Below, piece after piece: positions 35,708 through 45,397 of a stretch of 64,000 bases of DNA (the first letter of the stretch is position 1; each line of letters starts with the position of its first letter). Under the pieces are notes generated by a model. It was given only the letters and a program-made list of their open reading frames with translations. It had not been told where the DNA came from and did no database searches. Source of the DNA: Aliikangiella marina (GTDB lineage Bacteria; Pseudomonadota; Gammaproteobacteria; Enterobacterales; Kangiellaceae); NCBI RefSeq assembly GCF_007004765.1, contig NZ_VIKR01000001.1, forward strand, positions 186,001 to 250,000. Reading direction: 5' to 3'. The position numbers and the translations under genes are program-made.

Positions 35708-36730
35708 CTAACTCGGTTCAAACTGCTTAGAAGGAATGCAAGTCGATTCGGATGGGTTCTTAGCTGATTTTTTGGGAAGACATTTACACTTTTCCCAAAG
35801 CAAAGTAAGTTTATGGAGCGGTGTTAGCACCAGCAGGTTGCCGCTTGCAACAAACAAAAATCCACCAATAGTAAAAATATTCCACTCAAAACCTTCGTAT
35901 AAACTACTCAAAATTACGGCGACGACAGGAAATAATACAATGCTATAACTGGCTCTCTCCGGACCAATGTTTTTTAACAGCATAAAGTAACTGTAAAAAG
36001 CGATAACCGTACCAAAAATAGATAGGTAGCCGAGAGAAATTAAATAACTGGGTTCATAACTGATTGTGAAGGTGGCGCCATTTAGCATTGCTGCAATCGT
36101 TAGAAAAATCGTCCCGTACAACATTCCCCATCCGCTCGTCTGAAAAACCGGAAGATCATTATTCGAGTTTCTTACACTTACCATATTGCCGAGCGAAGCA
36201 ATGAGGGTGCCACTTAAGACAAGTATCGCACCAGTTAGCACGCCCGAGTTACTTTCAAATTGGCTGACTTCTGGCCAGAATAAAACAACAATTCCAAAAA
36301 TACCTAGCGCTGCGCCAAAGTAGGTTTTAGTCTCAATCTTTTTTCCAAAAAATATCCGTGTGTTAACAATGTTAATCAATAGCAGCATTGAGAAACCAAT
36401 GGATGTCATTGCCGAGGTAAAATAGGCTTGGGCATGATAAAGCGTGACGTAATTCATACTAAAATTTAATAAACCGAGTAGTGCCATAAAGAAATGCTGC
36501 TTAACATTAAACTTCAAATTTAGGCCACTCAGTTTACTGATAACCAAGATAATCGCTGCAGCTAAAGCGAAGCGATAGACCAGAGATACTTCGACGGGTA
36601 CTTCGCCGAGTTGAAATTCAATGGCAAACCAGGTAGAGCCCCAAATTAATACTGTGGTTGCATATAAAAAGATATTTTGCATGGGTGCTCTCCCAATATT
36701 TAACCGAATTAGGCCGGTAAAAATATTCAT
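35708..36730 (-). CDS. EamA/DMT-family transporter
   Basis: A 340-residue membrane protein with about ten hydrophobic helices in two EamA repeats. The N-terminal repeat includes TTVLIWGSTWFAIEFQLG and the second repeat ends before a basic cytoplasmic tail (about 305-340). DMT carriers export metabolites such as amino acids. It is divergent from a MocR regulator gene, a common arrangement in which the regulator controls the exporter. An ATG inside (M17) is an alternative start, since residues 1-16 are polar and lack family similarity. Confidence 0.88.
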   Translation of the reverse strand: MNIFTGLIRLNIGRAPMQNIFLYATTVLIWGSTWFAIEFQLGEVPVEVSLVYRFALAAAIILVISKLSGLNLKFNVKQHFFMALLGLLNFSMNYVTLYHAQAYFTSAMTSIGFSMLLLINIVNTRIFFGKKIETKTYFGAALGIFGIVVLFWPEVSQFESNSGVLTGAILVLSGTLIASLGNMVSVRNSNNDLPVFQTSGWGMLYGTIFLTIAAMLNGATFTISYEPSYLISLGYLSIFGTVIAFYSYFMLLKNIGPERASYSIVLFPVVAVILSSLYEGFEWNIFTIGGFLFVASGNLLVLTPLHKLTLLWEKCKCLPKKSAKNPSESTCIPSKQFEPS

Positions 36731-36761
36731 TGTGTTAAAGAGGTTTTAAATATACGTGTAA

Positions 36762-36781
36762 TGTGTATACTAAACATATAC
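36762..36781. promoter_or_regulatory. Possible regulator site between eamA and mocR-type genes
   Basis: An imperfect inverted repeat (tgtgtata-ctaa-acatataca, about 6 of 8 arm positions matching) with a GTGTATAC core lies in the divergent promoter region. It resembles GntR-type operators but is weak. Confidence 0.35.
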
Positions 36782-36904
36782 AGAAAAGATGAAATGCGAC
36801 CTATACAGATATTCTAGGATTGAGCCCGGTAGACGCAACTCTTGAATATTCTGGGGTTACCTGATTGTCGTTAATGTATTGGAAATATAAGAGAACTTTT
36901 AGTT

Positions 36905-38347
36905 ATGTCGACAGTTATTTCAAAAAGTGGAGAGCAGTTTCTCTATCAACAGGTCATTGAGTTAATTGGAGCCATGCAAGAGAGCGGTACGCTCAATCCA
37001 GGAGATAAATTACCTTCCTTAAGAAAATTAAGTGCTCAGCTGAGTGTCAGTATTCCAACCGTAAAGCAGGCTTACATTGAGTTAGAACGTCTAGGGAAAG
37101 TAGAAGCGAGACCCAAATCCGGCTATTTTCTTAGAGCGGCGAGCTTTGAAATATCGAGTCCGAAACGACCTAGATTTGTGCGCCGGCCGGTTCCAGTTCG
37201 TTGTCAAACATTAATTGAAGAAGCGTATGAAGCGGTTCACGCGCCGAATACAATACCGCTAGGCGTTTCCCACCCCGTCATGGCGAGTCCACCCGATAAG
37301 ACCTTAGCGAGAATCATGCGACGAGTGCTTGCCAATGCCGGCCCTAAAGTAATGGCTTATGGACCAATGGATGGGTACTTGCCACTAAAACGGCAGATTG
37401 CTCAACGTTATTTAGAGCGCGGAGTAGAGGCGCGTCATGAGGATATCATTGTTACCAATGGGGCTCAGGAAGCATTAGCAATTGCATTGCAAAGTGTTGC
37501 CAAGGCAGGTGATATTGTCGCGGTAGAATCACCTACCTATTTTGGTATTTTGGAGCTTATTGAAAATCTCGGCATGATGGCGTTGGAGATCCCTACCTGC
37601 GCTGACGGAATCTGTCTAGATGATTTACAAGAATCGTTAGATGAGCACCGAGTCACTTGCTGTGTGTTTTCTTCCTTGATCAATAATCCAACTGGCTCAT
37701 GTATGAGTGATGAAAAACGTCAATCAATTGTCGAAATTCTAGAAGCAAAAAATATTCCGTTGATTGAAGATGATGTTTATGGCGAGCTCCATTTTGATGA
37801 TGAAGACGTTTTACCTATGCAGGCGTATTCAAAAAAAGGTTTAGTAATAACTTGTAGTTCTTTTTCAAAAACTGCCGCACCGAGTTATCGGGTCGGATGG
37901 ATTTTATCTAATCGGTTTGAACAAAAAGCGAAAGGCTTGAAACGTGCTTTATCTTGCTCCTCATCTTTACTCAACCAGTGGGTGATTAATGAGTACTTGC
38001 GCAGCGGTGACTATGATAGAAATATAAAGCGGTTACGCCAAGTTTTACGAACTAACAAAGAGCGCATGCGAGCTTTGATTGCGGAGTCGTTTCCAGAGAA
38101 AACCTGTATTTCTGATCCACAAGGTGGGGGAGTCGTCTGGGTTGAGCTGCCTGTGGGCTGTGATTCAACCGACTTATTTCATCTGTCCGTCGAATCTGGG
38201 ATTAGTATTACGCCGGGCGTTTTATTTTCAGCTTCTGGAAAATACAAACGCTGTGCCAGAATTAGTTATGGACTACCTTGGGATGAAACAGTGGAGGACG
38301 CAGTTAAAAGAGTGGGCAAGTTAGCTCATCAATTGCTTAATGATTAA
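36905..38347 (+). CDS. MocR-family GntR/aminotransferase transcriptional regulator
   Basis: The 480-residue protein joins a GntR winged helix (about 10-78: PGDKLPSLRKLSAQLSVS) to a class I aminotransferase-like domain (about 100-478). The PLP-binding Lys is Lys322 in CSSFSKTAAPSYRVGW, and NNPTG (260-264) and EDDVYGEL are also present. Such regulators sense PLP or amino compounds. The divergent EamA exporter is the likely target. Ligand unknown. Confidence 0.93.
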   Translation: MSTVISKSGEQFLYQQVIELIGAMQESGTLNPGDKLPSLRKLSAQLSVSIPTVKQAYIELERLGKVEARPKSGYFLRAASFEISSPKRPRFVRRPVPVRCQTLIEEAYEAVHAPNTIPLGVSHPVMASPPDKTLARIMRRVLANAGPKVMAYGPMDGYLPLKRQIAQRYLERGVEARHEDIIVTNGAQEALAIALQSVAKAGDIVAVESPTYFGILELIENLGMMALEIPTCADGICLDDLQESLDEHRVTCCVFSSLINNPTGSCMSDEKRQSIVEILEAKNIPLIEDDVYGELHFDDEDVLPMQAYSKKGLVITCSSFSKTAAPSYRVGWILSNRFEQKAKGLKRALSCSSSLLNQWVINEYLRSGDYDRNIKRLRQVLRTNKERMRALIAESFPEKTCISDPQGGGVVWVELPVGCDSTDLFHLSVESGISITPGVLFSASGKYKRCARISYGLPWDETVEDAVKRVGKLAHQLLND

Positions 38348-38507
38348 TCGCGCACTCGCTGCTTGTTTAACAAGGGAATGTCAACTAAGTATCTAATAAA
38401 TGATATGAACAACTTGGGACAGCAATAGTTAGAATAAAACAACTATTGATGCGTTAGCGTATTCAATTTAACAATTATAAACCTCTCTAAAGCGGGAATT
38501 TTTAACT

Positions 38508-39371
38508 ATGCAGGCTAGCACCGATCGGGTAAAACAAATCATCGTATTTTTAGTGGTTACTTCGATATTGAGCGGAGTTGCTTTGTATTTCATGAAGCAA
38601 TCAAACAGTATTGAGTACATTATTTTATATATGTTGTGTCCTGGGCTTGGGGCGATTACGACTAAGCTATTGTTCAAGGATTCGCTTAAAACATTTGCTT
38701 TCGGGTTCAACAAACTAAAATACTTGGCTGTTGGTTATCTATTACCGCTGGCTTATATTCTGCCTATTTACTTTTCCGTTTGGATATTTTTTGATAATTT
38801 TCCTAATAGTGAATACTTAAGTCAACTTACCTCAGCTGTGCCGGGGTTAACTGAAGGCTCTGCCATTTTACTGATCGTTGGTACGAGTGCGACAATTGGA
38901 GTATTGGGAACAGCTGTAACCGGTGCGCTCGGAGAAGAGCTTGGTTGGAGAGGGTTTCTGGTTCCTAAATTATTAGCGTTTAACTCTTTTCACAAGACTT
39001 CTTTGCTAGTGGGCGTTATTTGGGCATTCTGGCACCTACCTATCATTCTCTACACACCTTATTTTACAGGTGACAATATATATTTTGGGATAGCCTGTCA
39101 TTCAATTTTAGTTATTTCACTCAGCTATTTACTGACTTGGCTTTACCTTAAATCTCAGAGTATTTGGCCTGTTTGTTTATTTCATGCTAGTCACAATGTT
39201 TTTATGCAACAGGTATTATCACCGTTAACCACTAATACCACAGATTCTTCTTTTATCACCGGGGATTTCGGGATTGGTATTGCTTTGTTAAGTTGTCTCG
39301 TGACTTTTTTGGTCATTAAGTTGTCGGGTGGTGCTAAGGCTGAAAAAACTTTTCCGATTACCCAGTCTTAA
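38508..39371 (+). CDS. CPBP-family intramembrane metalloprotease
   Basis: The 287-residue protein has seven or eight hydrophobic segments. The Abi/CPBP (CAAX protease and bacteriocin-processing) motifs are present: EELGWR at 143-148 (EExxxR), then FWHLPI (FxxxH) and HASHNVF. These residues form the zinc/active site of the Rce1-like fold. Bacterial members have roles in peptide maturation, bacteriocin immunity or membrane quality control; the substrate here is unknown. It converges on the serine hydrolase gene with 25 bp between. Confidence 0.9.
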   Translation: MQASTDRVKQIIVFLVVTSILSGVALYFMKQSNSIEYIILYMLCPGLGAITTKLLFKDSLKTFAFGFNKLKYLAVGYLLPLAYILPIYFSVWIFFDNFPNSEYLSQLTSAVPGLTEGSAILLIVGTSATIGVLGTAVTGALGEELGWRGFLVPKLLAFNSFHKTSLLVGVIWAFWHLPIILYTPYFTGDNIYFGIACHSILVISLSYLLTWLYLKSQSIWPVCLFHASHNVFMQQVLSPLTTNTTDSSFITGDFGIGIALLSCLVTFLVIKLSGGAKAEKTFPITQS

Positions 39372-39396
39372 GTTTTCAATAAAGCCAATCGAGTTG

Positions 39397-40866
39397 TCAG
39401 CGGGGGCGATAAATAGAATGGTCATATTTAGAATGACCGTAATTGTCGCTTACATAATCACTATTGAAATTGGGGTTTATCGCAAGCGCTTTTTCAAATA
39501 TGGTTTTGGCCATGGCAGTTTCGCCTTTAGACAAATGAGCAAAGGCAAGACTATCATAAGCCTGCGGTGCCTCTGGAAAGGTAGCGACTAAGTAATTAAA
39601 AATATCAAACGCTTCATTCCATGACTCAGTATCCATTAATTGCATGCCCAGCTCATTAATAGTACGACCGATAAACTGAGTATAGCCGTCTTGTTCATAG
39701 TGCTGTTTAAAGTTTTTATAAAAACGATTTTTGCCTTGTTCTTTGTAAATTCGGTAGGCATAGTTAATTGCTCGTTCACGAGCAGACTGATAGCTACCCG
39801 TTTTTATAAACGAATGAACTCGCCCAGATATCAACTCGGCGACTAAATGATCAGTATTAGCGAGTACCACAATTTCAATACCTTCTACCAAATTGATTTC
39901 TACTGCAGAACTTACGCCTAAGCCTCCTCCATAAGCGCCCCAATGCTCACCATCCATATTGAACGCTGCTCTGATTGTCGGATGTGACCGGTCGAGCAAT
40001 TTGTCGCCATAAAAGAGCTCTCGGTAAAACGTTAATACATCAGCGGGTGTTGACTCGATACCACCATCAGGGCTGGGATGTTCTGTCACGCCAACTTCCT
40101 TGAGTGAGCCATCATAAAGGTAGGTGTAGCGGATGGATTGGTTACCATCCAGCGCATTTACTTTGAAACTCGTGTTATTTAACGCTAATGGTTTAAATAT
40201 TTTTGAGACCAGAAGCTGTTCGAACGCGCTCCCAGTCACCTTTTCCAAAATCGCGCCGAGGACAATATAGCCATAATTTGAATACTTGCTGTCGCTACCA
40301 GGTTCAAATAATAAGGGTGTGTTTTTATGTAATTCTAATTTTTTATTTAGCGTATCAAAGCCTAATTGATTTTCTCGATATCCAGCAGTGAATATATCGG
40401 GAAAACCAGAAGTATGATTAAGTAAGTGTTTAATCGTGATTTTTGTCGCAATGTCTTCCTTAAAGCCTAATTTGAATTTATCTAAAGTATCGTTTAAAGA
40501 CAGGGCGTTATGCTGAATCTGTTGAAGCACGAGGACACGAGTAAAATTCTTCATAATCGAGCCTAAATTAAACTTTGTAACTCGAGTATTTTTATTTTGG
40601 GTTTTTAAATTTGAAAACCCATATGATTTCTCTAAAATAATACCGCCATCTTTGGCTACCAGCACGCTTCCGGAGAACCAGCCCATTTTGAAGTATGATT
40701 CTGCAATATCTTGGGTCGCTTGAGCAATAATATTTAATTGTTGCGGATTAACTTGCTTTATCGCCGGAACGGGCTGTTTATGTGTATTATCACTAGACTG
40801 TCCTATTGCTGCAGTCGTTAAAAGTGAACAAGTCAGTAATCCAACACTCATCAAGATTAATCTCAT
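39397..40866 (-). CDS. Class C beta-lactamase-like serine hydrolase with TPR tail
   Basis: A 489-residue exported protein with a signal peptide (about 1-22). The beta-lactamase/PBP fold shows SIMK (Ser103, Lys106) as the SxxK motif, YSN (195-197) and LLNHTSGFPD. The third motif (KTG/HxG) is not clear. Residues about 400-480 contain two or three TPR-like helices (AYDSLAFAHLSKGETAMAKTIFEKAL) near the C-terminus. Members of this group are esterases, D-aminopeptidases or penicillin-binding proteins, and true beta-lactamases are a minority, so the substrate is unclear. Confidence 0.88.
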   Translation of the reverse strand: MRLILMSVGLLTCSLLTTAAIGQSSDNTHKQPVPAIKQVNPQQLNIIAQATQDIAESYFKMGWFSGSVLVAKDGGIILEKSYGFSNLKTQNKNTRVTKFNLGSIMKNFTRVLVLQQIQHNALSLNDTLDKFKLGFKEDIATKITIKHLLNHTSGFPDIFTAGYRENQLGFDTLNKKLELHKNTPLLFEPGSDSKYSNYGYIVLGAILEKVTGSAFEQLLVSKIFKPLALNNTSFKVNALDGNQSIRYTYLYDGSLKEVGVTEHPSPDGGIESTPADVLTFYRELFYGDKLLDRSHPTIRAAFNMDGEHWGAYGGGLGVSSAVEINLVEGIEIVVLANTDHLVAELISGRVHSFIKTGSYQSARERAINYAYRIYKEQGKNRFYKNFKQHYEQDGYTQFIGRTINELGMQLMDTESWNEAFDIFNYLVATFPEAPQAYDSLAFAHLSKGETAMAKTIFEKALAINPNFNSDYVSDNYGHSKYDHSIYRPR

Positions 40867-41225
40867 TTAAATTTCCTTTAAAACTGAGTTACTATTTTTG
40901 CTATTGATTATTATCCATACAACACATTGATACATGGCAGTTCGTACATTTTAACTCGCTGTTGGTACAATTAACTAATTAAAAATTCAAGATAAAACTA
41001 ACGAGTTGAAGATTATTAAGGGGCCTTAAAGACCAAGTGAAAAGATGATCCGGTGAAAATATTACCAGGTGAGAATGTAACCAGGTTAGAATGTAACCAG
41101 AGGAAAATATGGACAAGCACTTAACCGGCCGATATAGTCAGATTAAGCGTTTGTTCAGAAGCCTATTCTTATAAAAACTTAAAGTTAACGACTACAAAGT
41201 CGACTAACAATAAAAAAGGAAAGCT
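40867..41225. other. Intergenic region with tandem repeats
   Basis: This 359-bp gap separates divergent genes. Apart from the 16-bp tandem repeats at 41033-41112 I see nothing distinctive. Confidence 0.5.
41033..41112. repeat. Degenerate 16-bp tandem repeat, about five units
   Basis: Units resembling ccaggtgagaatgtaa follow each other at 41033, 41050, 41065, 41081 and 41097, the middle two differing at a single base. The array lies about 115 bp upstream of the zinc-ribbon membrane protein gene. Confidence 0.75.
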
Positions 41226-41669
41226 ATGTCACGTCAAGTATCTAATGCTCGAAAAATAATTTATTACACTGGTATGCTGTTAATTTTTATTGGAATAATA
41301 TTATTTTTGTCAAAATTTGTTTTTATTTTCTCGAATCTATCAGGTGAAACTTTTAAGGAGTCTGATCTAAATTCAAGTTTTATCCGAGCCGTGATTGGGA
41401 TTTTGTTAATTTTTATCGGCTCGGCTCTCAGAACAATGGGTAAAGGTGGACTAGCGGGATCGGGCTTCGAATTGAATCCAGAAAAAGAACGAGCAGATTT
41501 AGAGCCATTCAGTCGAATGAAAGGCGGCATGTTAAAAGATGCTTTAGAAGAAGCCAATATCGACCTAGGTAATAACCGTAACCGAGTAATAATGATAAGA
41601 TGTACCGCCTGTAAAAAGTTAAATGAGGAAGATTCAAAGTTTTGCCAAGAATGTGGCAAAGCGATTTGA
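41226..41669 (+). CDS. Two-TM membrane protein with C-terminal zinc ribbon
   Basis: A 147-residue protein with hydrophobic segments at about 11-38 and 52-70 and a cytoplasmic C-terminus. The tail ends in a zinc ribbon of the CxxC-x10-CxxC type: Cys126, Cys129, Cys140 and Cys143 (RCTACKK...FCQECGK). Such zinc-ribbon tails usually mediate protein contacts. I do not recognise the family beyond that. It has an AAGGA Shine-Dalgarno and stands alone; function unknown. Confidence 0.8.
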   Translation: MSRQVSNARKIIYYTGMLLIFIGIILFLSKFVFIFSNLSGETFKESDLNSSFIRAVIGILLIFIGSALRTMGKGGLAGSGFELNPEKERADLEPFSRMKGGMLKDALEEANIDLGNNRNRVIMIRCTACKKLNEEDSKFCQECGKAI

Positions 41670-41876
41670 CAAGTCTTAAGCGGTAGAGAGAAATCGTTCT
41701 AGAAATTCAATGACTGGCGATTTCCCGATATGAAGGCTGATGGACAATGATTGGAGAATGGTAAAGACAGTTCAAAGTGAGCGGTGAAATATATCGTGTT
41801 TGATTCAGTTCCCGTTTTGAGTGTTTTATTGACCGAACACTGACAAGATACCAGCAAACCGTATGGACTAGAGCCT

Positions 41877-42848
41877 ATGAAAGCATTGAGCATTAAGAAA
41901 TACGGGTCCCCTGACTTTTTGCAAATTCGAGAGATTCAGCAGCCGAGTCCTCGCTCCGAGCAAGTGCTGATAAAAGTCCACGCTGTATCCCTCAATGATT
42001 GGGATTGGGGGTTGCTGCATAGCTCGCCTTTTGTGCCAAATCGTTTTATGGCAGGGCTATTTAGACCGAAAATCATCTTAGGTTCCGACATTGCTGGAGT
42101 GGTCGAAAAAGTTGGTAGTGGAGTAAGCGCATTCAAGGTTGGAGACCAAGTGTATGGTGATTTGTCTGGATGTGGTTTTGGGGGATTTGCTGAGTACGTG
42201 TGTGCGCCACAAGATTCGATTAGATTAAAGTCTGCAAAGATGACCTTTGAGCAAGCCGCCGCCATTCCGCAAGCTGGAATGCTTGCATTACAAAGCGTAA
42301 TGGCAGCCGGTATTGATAAATCAGGGCTATCAGTTCTTGTAAACGGAGCAGGAGGTGGAGTAGGAAGTATCGCTATTCAACTCCTCAAGCTTCATAACAA
42401 TCATGTAACGGGCGTCGATAGTGGGGAAAAACTAGCGGCAATGCGAGCCTGGGGTTTCGATCATGTGATCGATTATAGCGTCACAGATTTCACCCAAAAC
42501 AGTCAGCGTTACGATTTGATTATCGATGTTAAGACGGAACGGTCACCAGCAGATTATGAGCGTTGTTTAAAACCGAATGGCGTTTATGCAACTGTTGGAG
42601 GGTCTTTGCTATCACTGTTGAAAATTGCTCTTTCAGGTTTACGTATCAATCGCGCGCGAAACAAAAAACTCAAAGTGATAGGGCTTCACGCCAACAGTGA
42701 GCTTGAGTATTTTAATACTCTTTTTGAAGCGGATCAGTTTAAGCCCGTCGTTGATTCCAATTTCTCATTTAAAGAAAAGGATGTCCGCGAAGCATTTAGT
42801 CGATTTGGCGCTGCCGCTCACAAAGGAAAGATAGTTGTGCTTATTTAA
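41877..42848 (+). CDS. MDR-family NAD(P)-dependent alcohol dehydrogenase/quinone reductase
   Basis: The 323-residue medium-chain dehydrogenase has an N-terminal GroES-like domain (MKALSIKKYGSPDFLQIREI, GSDIAGVVEKVGSGV) and a Rossmann domain with VNGAGGGVGSIAIQLLK. It lacks the structural zinc Cys cluster and resembles the zeta-crystallin/quinone-oxidoreductase branch. It probably reduces an activated double bond, aldehyde or quinone with NADPH. No functional context is apparent: it is monocistronic and ends at a bidirectional terminator. Confidence 0.87.
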   Translation: MKALSIKKYGSPDFLQIREIQQPSPRSEQVLIKVHAVSLNDWDWGLLHSSPFVPNRFMAGLFRPKIILGSDIAGVVEKVGSGVSAFKVGDQVYGDLSGCGFGGFAEYVCAPQDSIRLKSAKMTFEQAAAIPQAGMLALQSVMAAGIDKSGLSVLVNGAGGGVGSIAIQLLKLHNNHVTGVDSGEKLAAMRAWGFDHVIDYSVTDFTQNSQRYDLIIDVKTERSPADYERCLKPNGVYATVGGSLLSLLKIALSGLRINRARNKKLKVIGLHANSELEYFNTLFEADQFKPVVDSNFSFKEKDVREAFSRFGAAAHKGKIVVLI

Positions 42849-42956
42849 TCGTTAATGGAGCGAGTAAGCTTGCGCGGATCAACATTTAGCGCTTTAAAGA
42901 TATTTGTCGTGGGCCAAGATTAACTAGCGAATGAATCTAACAAAAATAGGTTTAAT

Positions 42957-42989
42957 AAAAAAATGCCCATCAATTGACGGGCATTTTTT
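42957..42989. terminator. Bidirectional terminator between MDR and desaturase genes
   Basis: An 8-bp stem (aaatgccc / gggcattt) with a 10-nt loop is flanked by A and T runs on both sides, so it can stop transcription from either side. Confidence 0.9.
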
Positions 42990-43008
42990 AAAGATACGCC
43001 AGTTAACC

Positions 43009-44160
43009 TTAAGCATACTGACCGATTAACACTCTCCAGCTTTGTTGTTGAGCCACAAAACTTTCTTTTAATTCGTGATATTGTTTTGAGAGCTGACTTT
43101 TCTCGACACTTTCAATTAAGTTATCTTTAGTCGCTTCTAACCATTGCTTTTTCAAACGGTAGAACTCATTCATTTTTACTTGAAGCTCTTCGTATTCTTT
43201 TTCGATTCTTTCTAGCAGCTCGTCTTTGTTGGGCAAGCTCAAACTATGTAGTTTTCCTTGCGCTTTGCTGAGCTGTTGTTGAGCGATAGACCGCGCAATT
43301 TTCTCTTCTGGAATCTTTTTTAAATTTCTAGCTAATCCCACCAAGCTTAATGATTTTATCCACCATTTGGTGGGATCAAATTGCCACCATTTAATCGCAT
43401 TACGGTAATCGTACTGAAATGCATGATGGAAATTGTGATAGCCCTCGCCATAGGTTAATAGTGCGACAATTGGATTATCCTTTGCTGTATTTTTATCACT
43501 GTATGGTTGACTTCCCCACATATGAGCGAGCGAGTTAATAAAGAAAGTCACGTGGTGGCTAATCACTAATCGCATAAAACCAATCAATAATAAGCTTCCG
43601 AGCACATTACCGTTGATTAAACCGAAAACGATTGGAATACCAAAATTAGTCAATAAAACCAGTGGCAGATAATGCTTGTGCTGCCACATGACTATCGGGT
43701 CACGCTGCAAGTCTTTGACGTTTTTATAATCATGGTAACGGTGCGCTTGATATTCCCGCAGCATCCAACCGATATGCGAATACCAAAAACCTTTTTTTGC
43801 GGAATACGGGTCATGGTCGTTGTCATCAACATGCTTATGATGAATACGGTGATCTGATGACCAATGTAAAGCACTATTTTGAATAGCAAATGCGCCACCA
43901 ATGGCGTAGAAAAAGCGGATAACAGCATTGGTCTCATATGAGCGGTGTGACCACAAACGATGGTATCCTGCGGTGATTGACATCCCACAGTAACCGGTCG
44001 CAATAACGAAGGCGATAATCGTCGCAGCATCAAAATCATAAAAGTAGCTATAAACAGGTACGCCGATAAATGCGATAAGAAAAGTGATTGAGAAAACCAA
44101 AACATTCAGCCAAATAATCTTAGGCTTACTGTTGACGGCTGGTTTTAAATCGCTATGCAT
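43009..44160 (-). CDS. Acyl-CoA/phospholipid delta-9 fatty acid desaturase
   Basis: The 383-residue membrane enzyme has four hydrophobic segments and three His boxes: HRLWSH (67-72), HRIHH (104-108) and HNFHH (about 240-244), together with the DDNDHDP stretch of acyl-CoA desaturases. It introduces a double bond into fatty acyl chains with O2 and electrons. I chose the ATG at 44160; a TTG at 44202 would add 14 residues with no support. A FabR-type operator lies about 95 bp upstream and fabR is divergent, so FabR probably represses it, as in other gammaproteobacterial desaturase pairs. Confidence 0.92.
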   Translation of the reverse strand: MHSDLKPAVNSKPKIIWLNVLVFSITFLIAFIGVPVYSYFYDFDAATIIAFVIATGYCGMSITAGYHRLWSHRSYETNAVIRFFYAIGGAFAIQNSALHWSSDHRIHHKHVDDNDHDPYSAKKGFWYSHIGWMLREYQAHRYHDYKNVKDLQRDPIVMWQHKHYLPLVLLTNFGIPIVFGLINGNVLGSLLLIGFMRLVISHHVTFFINSLAHMWGSQPYSDKNTAKDNPIVALLTYGEGYHNFHHAFQYDYRNAIKWWQFDPTKWWIKSLSLVGLARNLKKIPEEKIARSIAQQQLSKAQGKLHSLSLPNKDELLERIEKEYEELQVKMNEFYRLKKQWLEATKDNLIESVEKSQLSKQYHELKESFVAQQQSWRVLIGQYA

Positions 44161-44253
44161 AATTAATAGTTTCCAAAACAGAAGACCACGTAAAGGGCGC
44201 AAACAATTAGGTTCGTGCTCAATTTGCTATGGTCAAAAAAATACCAATTGTTC

Positions 44254-44271
44254 AGCGTACGCGTGTACGCT
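44254..44271. promoter_or_regulatory. FabR-type operator
   Basis: An 18-bp element with perfect 7-bp arms AGCGTAC and GTACGCT around a GCGT centre. It is close to the published E. coli FabR site at fabA and fabB (AGCGTACA...TGTTCGCT). It lies between the desaturase gene and fabR, upstream of both. Confidence 0.85.
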
Positions 44272-44413
44272 TAAATTGAGAGCAAGTATACGCATCGGAA
44301 GTGCTTAGTGCAATTGAGAAAACAGATGTTAGCTGAAACAGTGTTGCGCAATTGTGACAAATTCGATGTAATGTGGGTTATATCGGCCGAAACTTGAATA
44401 ACACCACTAAAAA

Positions 44414-45034
44414 ATGCCTATTACCCGATCACAACAAAAAGAAAAAACCCGCCGAGCGATCATTCAAGCCGCTTTGAATCAGTTAAGCGCGGATAAAAGT
44501 TTTGCCAGCATTAGCTTGCGTGAGGTGGCGCGTGAAGCAGACATCGCGCCAGCGTCTTTTTACCGACATTTCAAGGATATGGAAGAACTCGGGCTCACTT
44601 TGGTCGATGAGTGTGGACTCGCGTTACGCCAGCTTATGCGCAAAGCCAGAAAACGTTTTGCCGAAGGGGGGAGCGTTATTAACACCTCCGTTGAGACGTT
44701 TATGGAGTTTACTGAACAAAACCCTAATATCTTTCGCTTACTGTTCCATGAGCGTTCTGGTACAGCTTTCGCATTGAGAAGTGCTGTTGGCAGAGAGATC
44801 CAGTATTTTATCGCCGAATTAGCCGATTATCTCGACGACTATAATAGCGATAAATCAATGGCTTACACGCAAGCAGAAGCCATGGTTGCGGTTGTGTTTA
44901 ATGCAGGGGCTGAATCACTTGATGCCAAACCATCGGCGCGAAAAGCGATATCAGAGCGAGCGATGATTCAACTCAGGTTTATAGCCTCTGGGGCCCATGA
45001 AGCGGCTAAAAAGAAAGGCAATCTCGATCAATAA
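44414..45034 (+). CDS. fabR: TetR-family regulator of unsaturated fatty acid genes
   Basis: The 206-residue regulator closely matches E. coli FabR over its length: [64 protein letters not shown], then [34 protein letters not shown]. FabR senses the membrane acyl pool and represses fabA/fabB and, in desaturase-containing species, desaturase genes. The operator at 44254-44271 and the divergent desaturase give a clear target. No fabA or fabB is in the window. Confidence 0.95.
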   Translation: MPITRSQQKEKTRRAIIQAALNQLSADKSFASISLREVAREADIAPASFYRHFKDMEELGLTLVDECGLALRQLMRKARKRFAEGGSVINTSVETFMEFTEQNPNIFRLLFHERSGTAFALRSAVGREIQYFIAELADYLDDYNSDKSMAYTQAEAMVAVVFNAGAESLDAKPSARKAISERAMIQLRFIASGAHEAAKKKGNLDQ

Positions 45035-45148
45035 AGCACAATATCAGTAAAACAAAATATCGGCTAAACAATATCAACAAAGCAAACTAAAGTCGTCTAG
45101 TCGTCATGCCGGCCGAGCCTTTTTGAGGGACTCTCCAGGCAAAATGAC

Positions 45149-45397
45149 TCAGATTTTGTATCTCAGATGTTTAAACTGCGGCCCATATGAGATTGCTTTT
45201 AACAAGGGAATCAGTCTCGAAGGTGCTGGTTTAAATGATGGAACATGGTACCAGTGACTGCCATGCCCTTTGTATTTCGCGATGATGGGCCGTTGAGATT
45301 GCCAAAATTTATATTTAACGGGTAGGTGCCGCAAGGTGATCTGGATACAGTCGGCATCTTTTGGGTCGGTTTCTACTTTTAAGATCTGGTCACTCAT
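45149..45397 (-). CDS. Small conserved-looking hypothetical protein
   Basis: An 82-residue basic protein with no motif I can name. It is rich in Lys, His, Pro and Tyr in its second half. Composition and codon use look like real coding sequence, but the Shine-Dalgarno is weak. It is isolated between fabR and epmC. Moderate confidence that it is expressed. Confidence 0.5.
   Translation of the reverse strand: MSDQILKVETDPKDADCIQITLRHLPVKYKFWQSQRPIIAKYKGHGSHWYHVPSFKPAPSRLIPLLKAISYGPQFKHLRYKI

Noticed and set aside
39397-40866. Beta-lactamase giving antibiotic resistance
   Set aside because: The fold is class C-like, but a KTG motif is not clear and a TPR tail is present, so resistance cannot be claimed.
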